A DNA stretch of 32,214 nt, taken from contig SXOO01000169.1 of the NCBI GenBank assembly GCA_005776725.1, forward strand, positions 1-32,214, read 5' to 3'. This DNA is from Pseudomonadota bacterium. Lineage in GTDB: Bacteria > Myxococcota_A > UBA9042 > GCA-2863065. The position numbers and the translations under genes were made by a program. Positions 1 through 8,727 of the stretch are shown here, in pieces. Position 1 is the stretch's first letter. Each line of letters begins with the position of its first letter. The notes under the pieces were generated by a model, which saw only the letters and a program-made list of their open reading frames with translations, had not been told where the DNA came from and searched no databases.

Positions 1-599
1 GCAAGGAGGTGGAGCAGTCCATCGCGCGGCTCGCCCAGATGGCGCGCGCGGCCGGCCTCCACCTCGTCGTCGCTACGCAGCGACCGTCCGTGGACGTGAT
101 CACGGGCCTCATCAAGGCCAACTTCCCCACGCGTATGAGCTTCATGGTGTCGCAGAAGGTCGACTCCCGCACCATCCTCGACCGGATGGGCGCAGAGAAC
201 CTGCTCGGCCAGGGCGACATGCTGTTCCTGCCCCCGGGGACCAGCCGGCTTCAGCGCATCCAGGGGTGCTTCGTCAGCGACGAAGAGGTGGAGCGCGTGG
301 TGGGCCACCTCAAGCGGTATGGCCCGCCCACCTACGAGATGAACATCCTCGCCGACGACGACGAAGACGGTCAGAAGGACCTCTCCAAGGAGGACTACGA
401 CCCGCTCTTCGACGAGGCCGTGGCCATCGTCGTCGAGTCGAACAACCCCTCGATCTCCTACCTGCAGCGGCGCCTCAAGATCGGCTACAACCGGTCAGCG
501 CGCATCATCGAGCGGATGGAGTACGACGCGATCATCTCGAAGCCCGACCACCGCGGCGTCCGCAAGGTGTTCGCGCTCGCTACGCAAGAGCCGGACTAA
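1..599 (+). CDS. ftsK: FtsK/SpoIIIE DNA translocase, C-terminal part (5' truncated by window)
   Basis: The reading frame is open from base 3 and its start lies left of the window, so only about 199 C-terminal residues are seen. The first part is the end of the RecA-like motor: the [19 protein letters not shown] segment, the arginine-containing stretch around SRTILD and the [12 protein letters not shown] segment are typical of FtsK/SpoIIIE. The last ~65 residues (from YDPLFDEA to KVFA) match the winged-helix gamma domain that reads KOPS-type polar DNA motifs. The family pumps chromosomal DNA through the division septum and is anchored in the inner membrane by an N-terminal part not visible here. 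The TAA stop (597-599) overlaps the stop of the convergent gene, so transcripts must run into each other. Family assignment is secure; whether it is the cell-division FtsK or a paralogue cannot be told from this fragment. Confidence 0.95.
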   Translation, partial: KEVEQSIARLAQMARAAGLHLVVATQRPSVDVITGLIKANFPTRMSFMVSQKVDSRTILDRMGAENLLGQGDMLFLPPGTSRLQRIQGCFVSDEEVERVVGHLKRYGPPTYEMNILADDDEDGQKDLSKEDYDPLFDEAVAIVVESNNPSISYLQRRLKIGYNRSARIIERMEYDAIISKPDHRGVRKVFALATQEPD

Positions 600-3500
600 C
601 GGCCTCTGACGGCGTCTCGGCGCCGAACGAGCGCCAGGCCGAGGAGCACTAGGGCCACGGCCGCTGCGGGCGAGCCCCCTCGGGAGTGCGCCGCGCAGCC
701 CCCGTCCTTGGCTACGGCGTCTGACGCCCCCGGGTCCTTCCCGCCAGCAACGACGTCCTCGTGGGTCCCTTCGCCAGACGCCTTGGTGTCGCTCCCGGAC
801 GCGCCGCCGGTGTCTGCGGCGGCTCCCGGACCGCCGGCATCACCGGAACCCCCGCTCACGTCAGCCGGCTGGTCGCCCAGGTCGTCCGACCCTGGCGAGT
901 CCGCCTCGGCGCCCTGGGAGAGACAGGCACCGTCAGCGCAGCCGTGATAGCAGTCGGAAACGAGCGCAGTGGGGGTGCCGCACGAGTCGACTCCGAAGAC
1001 CGAGTCGCCGACGCACACCGTCCCAGCGGAGCTCGCGCACTCACAGAGCCCATCCGCCGCCACACACACCGGGCCGCCTTCGCTCGCGCGATGTGGCGGT
1101 TGGCAGTCGAATCCCTCGGGGCACTCGCTGTCCGGCCCGCAGGCCACGGCGCAGCGCCCACCCTGGGCATAACCGAGGCACCGCGCGCCAGCCATCGGGC
1201 AGTCGGCGTCCTTGCCGCACGGCGCGCACAAGACGCCCACGCAGCCACCGTCGACACACACGAACCCGTCACCGCACCCAGCCTCGCCGTTACAACAGGG
1301 TGTCACCGCTGTGTGGGTGCAGCCCTCGGCCGGGTCGCAGGCGTCCACGGTGCAGGGGTCCGTGTCCGTGCAATCGAGGGCCACGGCCTGGCAGACCGCG
1401 AGCCCGCCCTCACACACCAAGAGCCCGGGCGCCGAGCACTTGCCGTCGCCCACGGTGCACCCGCCACCAACGTCGAAGCCGTTGTCCACCACACCGTCGC
1501 AGTCGTCGTCGACCCCGTTGCACTCCTCGGTCTCGGGTGCGCCTGCTGTGGCGGAGCAGAGCGTCGCGAGCCCGTCCGCCGTGCATTGCACCACACCGGG
1601 GGCCTTGCACACCCCGAAGCCGAGCGTGCAGCCGACCCCGACGAAGTCGAAGTCCTCGTCGAGCTGCCCGTCGCAGTCGTTGTCTTGGTAGTCGCACAGC
1701 TCGACGGGCTCCGGCCCACAGAGACCACAGGCGTTCTTCACGTCCTCGTCGATGGCGCCGTCGCAGTCGTTGTCCGCGTAGTCGCAGACCTCCGACGGCA
1801 CCGCGCCGCAGAGGTTGCACGCGTTGCGAAGGCCCTCGTCGACCGTTCCATCACAGTCGTTGTCGGCGTAGTCGCAGATCTCCTCGCTGACGCCGCAGGC
1901 CCCGCACGCGTTCTTCACGCCCTCGTCGATGACGCCGTCGCAGTCGTTGTCTTTCGCGTCGCACACCTCGACCGGCGCGGGTCCGCACCCCGCACACGCG
2001 TTGCACTCCTGCCCGCCGGGACACGGCTTCTCCTCGATGGCCCCGGTCGAGGAGCAGTGCCACCGGCTGCCCGCGAAACACACGTCCTTGTTCTCGGGGT
2101 TGCCCGCAGCGTTGAGGCACGACGGCACCACGCACGTGGGCTCTCCGCTCCACATCGAACAGTCGAGCCCGAACACGCCGCAGTCGCCCTCCGCGCAGCT
2201 GGCGCCGATCACCTTCGTCCCTTCGCAGTGCGGGGTGCAGGCCTTCACGGCGCACTCCACGCCCTTGTTGAAGATCCCGCAGGTGAGGCCGAACGCGCCG
2301 CAGTTCCCGAGCGTGCAGTCCGCGTGCTTTACCTGGTCGCCAACGCAGCCCTCCTGACACGCTTTGTCGGCAGCAGCGACGCACTTCGGGCCATCGCCGT
2401 AGAGGCCGCAGGTGACACCAAAGGCCCCGCAGTCGCCCCTGCCACACTGCGCGTCCACCGCGACATGCCCATCGCAGTGCGCGCGACAACCGCACTTCGG
2501 CTGTGCGTTCGCGTCGTAGATACAGACCTTGCCGGCGGGGGCACAGTCGGAGCGCCCGCAGGCCGCGTCGACCACGATGCTGCCCTCGCAGTGCGGCGTA
2601 CAGGCGGTCTGGCAGTGGGGGTAGCCTCCCTGCATCGTGCAGTTGAGCCCAAAGGCGCCGCAGTCGCCCTTACTGCAATCGGCGGCCACGATCTGGGTCC
2701 CCTGGCACGTCGGAGTGCAGCCCTGGCCACAGGCCGGGCCGTTCGCGGTCTGCACGCAGGTCTGCCCGCTGGCCGCGCAGTTCGTTGTGGAGCAGTCGGC
2801 CTTGACCACGTTCGCCCCATCGCAGCTGGGCTGGCAGCTGGGCGCCTCGCAGGTGGGCTGGCCGTTCACCATCTTGCAGGTGGCCCCGAAAGCACCGCAG
2901 TCGCCCTTGCTGCAGTCGCTACCCACAATGACCGTGCCCTCGCAGTGCGGAGAACACGCCAACACGCAGGTCGGCTTCCCGCCGCTCATGACGCATTGCG
3001 CGCCGAAAGCACCGCAGTCGCCTTGGCTGCAGTCGGCAGCCACCGTGACGCTGCCCTTGCATTGCGGCGTACAAGAGAGCTCGCACGTGGGGGAGCCGCC
3101 CTTCATGGCGCACTGAGCGCCGAACGCGCCACAGTCGCCCTCGCTGCAGTCGGCCCCCACCATCACGGTTCCCTTGCATCCCGGCGTACAACCGCTGGAC
3201 GCGCAGTTCGGCCCCCCGCCGCCGGGAGGGTTCACGCAGGTGAGGCCGAAGGCCCCGCAGTCGCCGACGCCGCAGTTGTCGGCGATGATCTTGGTCCCCT
3301 CGCAGTGGGGGTCGCAGCTGGCACCACAGGCCGTGTGGTCCACGGCCTGGAGGTACGGGAAGGGGTCGACGCCGCACTCGTAACACCCGTCCGGGTAGAT
3401 CGAGAAGTGGAGGTGCGGCGAGGTGCCAGAGGCGTTGCCGGTCTTTCCCACCGTCCCGATGGGGGTGCCCGCGGTGATGGCCATACCCTTGACGACGCCC

Positions 3501-3961
3501 GGGTCGATCACGTCCAAGTGCGCGTGGTAGTACGACCATCCACATGCATCGCGTATGGTGACGCGCCGCCCGCCGATCGAGGTCTCGCCCACCGCGGTGA
3601 CCGTGCCGTTGACCGGCGCGACCATGGGCGTGCCCAGCGCGGCGAAGATGTCGTTTCCGTAATGGTCGCCGCCGATGAAGTCGGAGTTGTCCGGCGAGCT
3701 CGAGGGATGCCCGGGGCACGTGTAGGTGAGGGCGTTCTTGTCGTAGCCCCCGTTGTGCGGGCCGTTAACGGGGTACCGGATGAGCTTCGGGTCGCACGTG
3801 ACGGCACCAGCATGGCTGCCCCACGGGCTCGCCGAGGGGTCGTGGGCCTCGTGTTCATGCCCGTGCGGGGCCCTGCCGAATGTTGGGGAGGTTTCGGGCT
3901 CGGCCGCACAGCCCAACCCGAGTACGAGACACAGGAGGACGCGCTTGCCGTTGTGACGCAT
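596..3961 (-). CDS. Secreted M23 peptidase-like protein with ten Cys repeats, five MopE-type repeats and a MYXO-CTERM-like tail
   Basis: 1121 aa from ATG at 3961. The N-terminus is a signal peptide ending near Cys18 (LGLGC, a weak lipobox). Residues ~95-190 are an M23 (LytM) fold: H100-x3-D104, H146/H148 and the H183-L-H185 motif give the usual zinc ligands, so endopeptidase activity on peptidoglycan is plausible. Residues ~216-605 hold ten ~40-residue units of the form C-x3-C-x-G ... C-x4-C-G-A-F-G-x2-C, a family I do not recognise. Residues ~665-825 hold five DNDCDG units like the MopE putative metal-binding motif common in myxobacterial surface proteins. The end (Cys1089, hydrophobic helix, RRR) resembles a MYXO-CTERM sorting signal. 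It starts 5 nt after the stop of the tube-protein gene, so the two are probably co-transcribed. No clear Shine-Dalgarno is seen. Domain calls are firm; the biological role is inferred. Confidence 0.88.
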   Translation of the reverse strand: MRHNGKRVLLCLVLGLGCAAEPETSPTFGRAPHGHEHEAHDPSASPWGSHAGAVTCDPKLIRYPVNGPHNGGYDKNALTYTCPGHPSSSPDNSDFIGGDHYGNDIFAALGTPMVAPVNGTVTAVGETSIGGRRVTIRDACGWSYYHAHLDVIDPGVVKGMAITAGTPIGTVGKTGNASGTSPHLHFSIYPDGCYECGVDPFPYLQAVDHTACGASCDPHCEGTKIIADNCGVGDCGAFGLTCVNPPGGGGPNCASSGCTPGCKGTVMVGADCSEGDCGAFGAQCAMKGGSPTCELSCTPQCKGSVTVAADCSQGDCGAFGAQCVMSGGKPTCVLACSPHCEGTVIVGSDCSKGDCGAFGATCKMVNGQPTCEAPSCQPSCDGANVVKADCSTTNCAASGQTCVQTANGPACGQGCTPTCQGTQIVAADCSKGDCGAFGLNCTMQGGYPHCQTACTPHCEGSIVVDAACGRSDCAPAGKVCIYDANAQPKCGCRAHCDGHVAVDAQCGRGDCGAFGVTCGLYGDGPKCVAAADKACQEGCVGDQVKHADCTLGNCGAFGLTCGIFNKGVECAVKACTPHCEGTKVIGASCAEGDCGVFGLDCSMWSGEPTCVVPSCLNAAGNPENKDVCFAGSRWHCSSTGAIEEKPCPGGQECNACAGCGPAPVEVCDAKDNDCDGVIDEGVKNACGACGVSEEICDYADNDCDGTVDEGLRNACNLCGAVPSEVCDYADNDCDGAIDEDVKNACGLCGPEPVELCDYQDNDCDGQLDEDFDFVGVGCTLGFGVCKAPGVVQCTADGLATLCSATAGAPETEECNGVDDDCDGVVDNGFDVGGGCTVGDGKCSAPGLLVCEGGLAVCQAVALDCTDTDPCTVDACDPAEGCTHTAVTPCCNGEAGCGDGFVCVDGGCVGVLCAPCGKDADCPMAGARCLGYAQGGRCAVACGPDSECPEGFDCQPPHRASEGGPVCVAADGLCECASSAGTVCVGDSVFGVDSCGTPTALVSDCYHGCADGACLSQGAEADSPGSDDLGDQPADVSGGSGDAGGPGAAADTGGASGSDTKASGEGTHEDVVAGGKDPGASDAVAKDGGCAAHSRGGSPAAAVALVLLGLALVRRRDAVRGR

Positions 3962-3966
3962 CGCGC

Positions 3967-4671
3967 TTAGGCGCGTTCGATCTGCTCGACGACGATCTCG
4001 ATCTCTTCGACCATGGCGCCCTGTCCCTTGCCGTCGAGGCGGAAGCTGCCCCACTTGCACGGCCAGCACTCGAACAGGTTGTAGCGGCACACCTCGGTGC
4101 GACCGTCGTCCGCCAGGAGCACGATGGACATGGACTTGCGGCTGACGTCTCCCTCGAGCGCCTCCTCGCACCACTCGAACAGCGCCGGCGTGTTGATGTA
4201 GCCCTTCACGAGCTTCACGTTGTCGACCTTGATCTTGCCCATGCGCTTCCGCGGGGTGAGGTCGTCGCTGTGCTGGTACTCGATGGGCTCGATCGAGACG
4301 TTCAGCCCCTCGACCTTGGCGAACGCTCCGGCGTCCACGCCCTCGATCTCCACCCGGAAGTTGAAGTCACCCCAGTGATCGGTGGGGTGGCTGCTGGGGA
4401 GCTGCGAGCCCGGGAAGCCCTTCTGGGCCGGAGTCTCGGGCCAGTTGTACTCGCCCTTACCGGGTCCCGGCAGGTTCGGGTAGCTGCCCGAATCACCCAT
4501 GGCGGGGCTCTTCAGCTGGGGGTATTGCGACGCATCGCCCGGCCCCGGCTTCTTCAGATTGGGGTATTGGGAGGCGTCCCCCGGCCCCGGCTTCTTCAGC
4601 TCAGGGTAGTCGTAGGGCCGGAAGGGTGCCTTCTGGGGAAAGGCCGACATGTAGAGCTGCTTCCAATCCAT
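3967..4671 (-). CDS. T4 gp19-like phage tail tube / contractile-system tube protein with N-terminal Pro-Gly repeats
   Basis: 234 aa from ATG at 4671. Residues ~98-234 match the conserved gp19/TIGR02241 tube family used by contractile phage tails and extracellular injection systems: the opening DFNFRVEIEGV, the KVEGL segment, LTPRKRMGKIK, and the C-terminal WPCKW ... EEIEIVVEQIERA are characteristic. Residues 22-74 are four 14-residue units, the first two nearly identical (YP-x-LKKPGPGDASQ) and the later two degenerate; this extension is not part of the usual family, whose members are about 140-160 aa. No sheath, baseplate, spike or AAA+ gene is present in the window, so the tube gene stands alone with the downstream M23 protein. 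Upstream in-frame codons contain no good start and a typical tube N-terminus is already displaced by the repeats. Role as a tube subunit is family knowledge; what it assembles with here is unknown. Confidence 0.85.
   Translation of the reverse strand: MDWKQLYMSAFPQKAPFRPYDYPELKKPGPGDASQYPNLKKPGPGDASQYPQLKSPAMGDSGSYPNLPGPGKGEYNWPETPAQKGFPGSQLPSSHPTDHWGDFNFRVEIEGVDAGAFAKVEGLNVSIEPIEYQHSDDLTPRKRMGKIKVDNVKLVKGYINTPALFEWCEEALEGDVSRKSMSIVLLADDGRTEVCRYNLFECWPCKWGSFRLDGKGQGAMVEEIEIVVEQIERA
4450..4608 (-). repeat. 42-bp in-frame tandem repeat encoding 14-residue Pro/Gly units
   Basis: Inside the tube-protein gene, a 42-bp unit is repeated nearly four times in frame. The two upstream units (toward 4608) are nearly identical in protein and differ mainly at one residue (E or N after YP); the two toward 4450 have diverged. 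The conservation of unit length with drift in sequence indicates unequal exchange or slippage followed by decay, and the number of units may vary among strains. Confidence 0.85.
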
Positions 4672-4986
4672 GCCCGTGCTCCATCTCTGAACCGAGGGAA
4701 CCGCGCTCGACGTGGGCGGGAGACCCCACCCTCCCGTCGATTGCGTGCGACCACCGCGTGTAGCAAGGAGCGGGCCACATCCCCGTCGTGAAAGCCGACG
4801 GCGCGCGATCCCCGCTGTGTTGCCGCTACGGCAGCTGCTGATGGCGATACTAACACCGTCTTCGAGGCTTGGAAGGAGACGGACATGCGGTACGCTGGCC
4901 GCGGCGTATGGCCCTCGACCGGTCCGCATGGGGAGCGTTGTCCCCAAGGGCGGGCTCCATGACCCCAGGGCGTCCGCGAGTAACGC
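4672..4986. other. 315-bp divergent intergenic region
   Basis: This stretch separates the tube-protein gene (minus) from the GH18 gene (plus) and must hold promoters for both. Reading it on both strands I find no convincing gene: translated frames are Arg/Pro-rich and lack family character. On the minus strand a TAGTAT hexamer (4845-4850) could be a -10 element for the tube gene, but I see no matching -35 box. No strong inverted repeat is seen. Confidence 0.5.
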
Positions 4987-6645
4987 ATGCTCCACCTCTT
5001 CGCAGCGGCCCTCCTGTCTACCAGCCCCCCCGCGCTGCCTCCTTCGGGCCTCGGCCCCGACGCGCTGATCCTGCCGGCGAGCGCGCATCGCTTCGAGCTC
5101 GACCGCCACCGCGGGCTCCCTCCGGCGGAGCGGCTACCGGGCTGGGTGGATCGCTCGGTCCGCTCGGGCGTCTCGAAGCCGACCCGTGAGGTCCATGCGT
5201 ACCTGCCCTACTGGTCGCTGGACTACGACGCGTTTCACTGGGACCTCCTCACCACCCTCGCCTACTTCTCGGCCGAGATGAACGCGTCGGGGAACATCAC
5301 TGACGACCACGGCTGGTCCGACTCCGCCACGGTCGCCGCCGTGAGGGCCGAGGCACAAGCCAATGGCGTCCGCTTCATCCTCACCATCACGCTCTTCGAC
5401 GACGGCGCCATCGCCACGCTCGTCAACAGCGCCACGAACCGGGCCAACGCGATCGAGAACATCACGAACCTCGTCACCCTCGCCGATGGCGACGGGGTGA
5501 ACATCGACTTCGAGGGCGTGCCATCTTCGGCCAAGGCAGGGCTCGTCACGTTCATGCAAGACCTCGAGGCCGCGCTCACGGCGGCAGGCGCCGGGTACGT
5601 CACCATCGCCACGCCGGCGGTCGACTGGAACGGCTCCTTCGACTTCGACCAGCTCGCCATGGCCTGCGACGGCCTCATGATCATGGGCTACGACTACCAC
5701 TGGAGCGGCTCGTCCCAGGCCGGCCCGAACAGCCCCGTCACCCAAGGCACGATCTGGGGCAAGTACACGCTCACGTGGACGCTGGACGACTACTTCAAGT
5801 ACGGCCTGGCGGCGAACAAGCACAAGTTCATCTTGGGCCTCCCGTTCTACGGGCGCGACTGGCCCACGGCGAGCGCCGCGATCCCGAGCAACACGCTCGA
5901 CACCGGCTCTTCGGTGGTCTTCACGAAGTGCAAGACGCGGGCGGCGGCCGCGGGCGGTTTCAAGTGGGACGCTCACAGCCAGACCAGCTACTTCATGGAG
6001 ACCAAGGCCGGCGTGACCCATCAGATCTGGTGCGACGACGGCCCCTCCATGGCGGCGAAGATGGCGCTGGTCGAGGAGTACGACATCGGCGGAATCGGGA
6101 TCTGGGCGCTCGGCTACGACGGCACCCTCATGGACTACTGGGATCCGATCGGCGAGGCGATCGGCGGGGCGCCTCCCGTGGAGCCGGACCCGGGTCCGGT
6201 GGACGCGGGCGGCCCAATCGAAGCGGACGCGGGCGGCCCGATCGTGGTCGACGCGGGCCCCAGCGTCACCCCGGACGTGGTCGAGCCAGTCGACGCGGGC
6301 GGGCCCATCACCCCGGAGGACGCAGGGAGCACGGAGCCAACCGACAGCGCCGCGCCGGCCGGGGACGCGGGGAGCACGACGGACTCGAGTGCCACCAGCG
6401 ACCTTGGAGGTGAGCCCGTGGAGGCGCCCACCGACGACACCCTCGAGCTCCCCGCGGACCCAGACGCCGGAACCCCGGGCGGGCGCTCGGATGCGGGCAC
6501 GGCGTCGCAGACGGGGGTCGTGGGCGTCCAACGCGTCGAGGGTGACGCGGGATGTTCCCACAGCGGCGGTGGGCCCCGCGGAGCGGCTCTGGGCGTGTGG
6601 CTGGCCGGGCTGGTCGCGGCCGGGGTGTTCCGCCGGCGCCGCTGA
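4987..6645 (+). CDS. Secreted glycoside hydrolase family 18 protein with MYXO-CTERM-like tail
   Basis: 552 aa from ATG at 4987, beginning with a short signal peptide. Residues ~60-395 form a GH18 (chitinase/spore-hydrolase type) barrel: the motif D169-G-V-N-I-D174-F-E176 matches DGxxxDxE with Glu176 as the acid, and the later GYDYHW and FILGLPFYGRDW segments and the C-terminal GIGIWALGYDG strand are typical. Family members cleave beta-1,4-linked N-acetylglucosamine polymers such as chitin or peptidoglycan; which one is used here is unknown. Residues ~396-515 are a low-complexity linker of repeated DAGGP-like units. The C-terminus (Cys523, hydrophobic helix, RRRR) resembles the MYXO-CTERM sorting signal, so surface anchoring is expected. 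A divergent neighbour at 3961 has the same kind of tail. No clear Shine-Dalgarno precedes the ATG, but the signal peptide supports the start. Confidence 0.9.
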   Translation: MLHLFAAALLSTSPPALPPSGLGPDALILPASAHRFELDRHRGLPPAERLPGWVDRSVRSGVSKPTREVHAYLPYWSLDYDAFHWDLLTTLAYFSAEMNASGNITDDHGWSDSATVAAVRAEAQANGVRFILTITLFDDGAIATLVNSATNRANAIENITNLVTLADGDGVNIDFEGVPSSAKAGLVTFMQDLEAALTAAGAGYVTIATPAVDWNGSFDFDQLAMACDGLMIMGYDYHWSGSSQAGPNSPVTQGTIWGKYTLTWTLDDYFKYGLAANKHKFILGLPFYGRDWPTASAAIPSNTLDTGSSVVFTKCKTRAAAAGGFKWDAHSQTSYFMETKAGVTHQIWCDDGPSMAAKMALVEEYDIGGIGIWALGYDGTLMDYWDPIGEAIGGAPPVEPDPGPVDAGGPIEADAGGPIVVDAGPSVTPDVVEPVDAGGPITPEDAGSTEPTDSAAPAGDAGSTTDSSATSDLGGEPVEAPTDDTLELPADPDAGTPGGRSDAGTASQTGVVGVQRVEGDAGCSHSGGGPRGAALGVWLAGLVAAGVFRRRR

Positions 6646-6684
6646 TGCTGGCTCGCCGCAGGCGCCGCTGATACCAACTCGCCG
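6635..6684 (+). repeat. 26-bp imperfect direct duplication at the 3' end of the GH18 gene
   Basis: GGCGCCGCTGAT occurs at 6635-6646 and again at 6661-6672, each followed by a 5-bp variable stretch and CTCGCCG. The first copy contains the GH18 stop codon; the second is non-coding. It looks like a small local duplication. Confidence 0.6.
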
Positions 6685-6697
6685 GAGGCTCGACGGG

Positions 6698-8113
6698 TCA
6701 AGCTTCCGCGAGCCGATCTCGGAACGCTCGGAGATTGGCCAGGGCCTGGGCCATGAGGCTCTCCTGGTAGCGATAAGCCATCTCGCCGCCCATGGGCACC
6801 AGCATCGAGAGCGAGTGGCTTCGGCAGCGCTCGTTGAGGCGCTCCAGAGCCACGATCGCCTCTTGGAGCGCTCTCCGTGTTTCCGGGGCGGCGTGTGCCC
6901 TGTCCGGCTCCATCCGGCCGATCTCCTCGACCGTGGTGGTTGGACCGAAGACACGCCCGATACGCAGCTCGATCCCCACGCGGCCAGCGTCGATGCGCCA
7001 GAGGCGGAACCGATGCAGAAAGCCCATCACGTTGAAAAGGACGCTGATGCCCATCACCAGGTAGACCCAGTTCTCCATTGGCATCACGTCGGCTACTCGC
7101 GGCAACCAGACCTCCAGGAAGTCGGGTCCGCCGGCGGCGAGGAAGCGGCGGGTGCTGTCCGCCAGGCGGAGACCGCTGACGTTCGGGGTGTCTCGGTTGA
7201 ACTCCAAGAACTCGGGGAACACGTCCGTGAGCGCGGTCAGCAGCGCCACCTGCTCGCTCCGTCGCGCGCAGCCGTGCACCACCACGCTGGTACCCACCCG
7301 AAGTACCTCCACGTCCTCGGCGGGCCGCACGGCCACAGCGTCGAACTGTCCGGCGCCTATCCGTCCGTGGCCCAGCCACGGGAAGCGGCGCGCCAGCACA
7401 TCCAGGCGGCGTAGCGGCGCCAGCTCCAGGCCGTGAACGAGGACGGCCTCGCGGATGAGGGGTGCGTCCTCGTCGACCACCACCATGCCGAGCGCGAGCT
7501 GACCCGCAGCCAAGCTCTCGAGCTGCTCCTGCATCGGCATGGGTCGGAGCACCACGCCGAGGGCCGCCAGCTCCGCCTTACCGAAGAGCGCCCGTGCGAG
7601 CCGGGCCGTGCCACTCTGCTCCGGTCCGATCGCGATCTCGAGGCCGGCGAGGTCAGTCAGCGCAGTGAACCGCGACGCACCCTTACCCAGAAAGAACACA
7701 GACTCGGCCTTCCGGAGGCGCCCCAGCAGCCGAACGTCGGCCTCCTCCTCGGGCCACGGAGTTCCGTCCTGGACGAGCCCGAAGGGCGCGTCGCACTCAG
7801 CCGTTTGCGCCCTCAGCCGCGCGACGTTGTCGAGCGAGCCGTCGGTGGTGATCGCCTCGAGCACACCGCCGCGCCGTCGCGTGGCCTCTGAGAGGCTGCG
7901 ACCGATCGCGGCGTAGTTCCCCCCCGCTCCGCCCGTGTGGAGCCGGGTGTCGACGTGACCCAGAGAGGGTGAGAGATCAACCGTTGCCAGCAGCGCGACC
8001 AGGCCGCCCAGAAGCAGCGTGGACAGCAGCCAACCCCAACGGCCGGCTAGGGGAGCGCGCCCCCCCGAGCTGCCCTCCGCCGGGCCCGGGGACTTGCCGG
8101 GGTCCGCGCTCAT
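6698..8113 (-). CDS. TAXI-type TRAP solute-binding protein with two membrane segments
   Basis: 471 aa from ATG at 8113. A transmembrane helix (about residues 26-46) precedes a periplasmic binding domain that begins with the TGGAGGNYAAIGRSLSE signature of TAXI-family receptors and contains the family's GPEQSGTARLARALF loop. Binding proteins of this kind capture organic anions or amino acids for TRAP transporters. Unlike a classical soluble receptor, a second helix (around residues 350-370, ENWVYLVMGISVLF) returns the chain to the cytoplasm, leaving a ~100-residue helical tail. No TRAP permease genes are near, so this may be a sensor or scaffold rather than a transporter subunit. Its start overlaps the stop of the moaB gene by 4 nt (ATGA), which indicates translational coupling. 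Confidence 0.8.
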   Translation of the reverse strand: MSADPGKSPGPAEGSSGGRAPLAGRWGWLLSTLLLGGLVALLATVDLSPSLGHVDTRLHTGGAGGNYAAIGRSLSEATRRRGGVLEAITTDGSLDNVARLRAQTAECDAPFGLVQDGTPWPEEEADVRLLGRLRKAESVFFLGKGASRFTALTDLAGLEIAIGPEQSGTARLARALFGKAELAALGVVLRPMPMQEQLESLAAGQLALGMVVVDEDAPLIREAVLVHGLELAPLRRLDVLARRFPWLGHGRIGAGQFDAVAVRPAEDVEVLRVGTSVVVHGCARRSEQVALLTALTDVFPEFLEFNRDTPNVSGLRLADSTRRFLAAGGPDFLEVWLPRVADVMPMENWVYLVMGISVLFNVMGFLHRFRLWRIDAGRVGIELRIGRVFGPTTTVEEIGRMEPDRAHAAPETRRALQEAIVALERLNERCRSHSLSMLVPMGGEMAYRYQESLMAQALANLRAFRDRLAEA

Positions 8114-8646
8114 CGCTCACCGAAGCGCGGCATGAGGTCCACGAGGTTGCAGGGGCGGTGAGAGGCGTCCAGCTGGTGCACGAGGATCTGGTCCCAGGCC
8201 AGTCGGCACGCGCCCGTTGATCCGGGCAGCAAGAAGACCAGCGTCCCGTTCGCGAGCCCACCCGTGGCCCGGGACTGAATCGTGTTGGTGCCGATCTCCG
8301 CGAAGCTGAGCCAGCGGAAGAGCTCGCCGAACCCTACCATCTCTTTGTCGAAGAGCGGCTTCACCACATCCACCGTGACGTCGCGACCGGTGAAGCCCGT
8401 GCCTCCGGTGACCAGGATCACGTCCACGTCGGGTGAGGCAAGCCACTCCTGCACCTTCTCCCGGATGGCCCCGGCGTCGTCCCGCAGAAGGTCTCGGTCG
8501 GCGAGCGCGTGACCCGCGGCGAGCAGCCGCTCGACCAAGAGGCCTCCTGACCGATCGGTCTCGAGCGTGCGGGTGTCGGAGACGGTGAGCACCGCGAACC
8601 GAACGTGTCGGCGCGTGGCCTCCGGTGGTGACTCGACGCTAGACAT
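8110..8646 (-). CDS. moaB: Molybdenum cofactor biosynthesis protein B (MoaB/MogA family)
   Basis: 178 aa from ATG at 8646, the usual length. The core FAVLTVSDTRT, the central ILVTGGTGFTGRDVT motif (molybdopterin-binding GGTG loop) and GTNTIQSRATGG with the following LLPGSTGA are diagnostic of MoaB/Mog. The family binds molybdopterin and adenylylates it before metal insertion, although some MoaB proteins are of unclear function. No other molybdopterin genes lie in the window. The gene overlaps the downstream TAXI gene by 4 nt and is divergent from the thioredoxin gene across 81 bp, which must contain both promoters. Confidence 0.93.
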   Translation of the reverse strand: MSSVESPPEATRRHVRFAVLTVSDTRTLETDRSGGLLVERLLAAGHALADRDLLRDDAGAIREKVQEWLASPDVDVILVTGGTGFTGRDVTVDVVKPLFDKEMVGFGELFRWLSFAEIGTNTIQSRATGGLANGTLVFLLPGSTGACRLAWDQILVHQLDASHRPCNLVDLMPRFGER

Positions 8647-8727
8647 GTGGACACCCCTCGACTCGTTGTGATGCCCGACTATTATTCGCGCGCCGCTGGG
8701 CCGGGAAGGCCCCCTACCGGAGAAATC

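Noticed and set aside
761..3970. 1069-codon open frame on the plus strand opposite the M23 gene
   Set aside because: It is the antisense shadow of a GC-rich, Cys/Asp-rich repeat gene: stop codons are rare in that frame. Its translation is Ala/Val/Arg-rich without family character, while the minus-strand protein has clear domains.
4845..4850. TAGTAT as -10 promoter element for the tube gene
   Set aside because: No -35 partner at the right distance; noted in the intergenic entry but not listed as a promoter.
4672..5109. N-terminal extension of the tube-protein frame to 5109
   Set aside because: The extra 146 residues are Arg/Gly-rich with no family match, and would overlap the GH18 gene. The ATG at 4671 gives a sensible start.
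5134..6954. 606-codon minus-strand frame over the GH18 gene
   Set aside because: Antisense to a well-supported GH18 gene; composition is Arg/Val/Asp-rich and no domain is visible.
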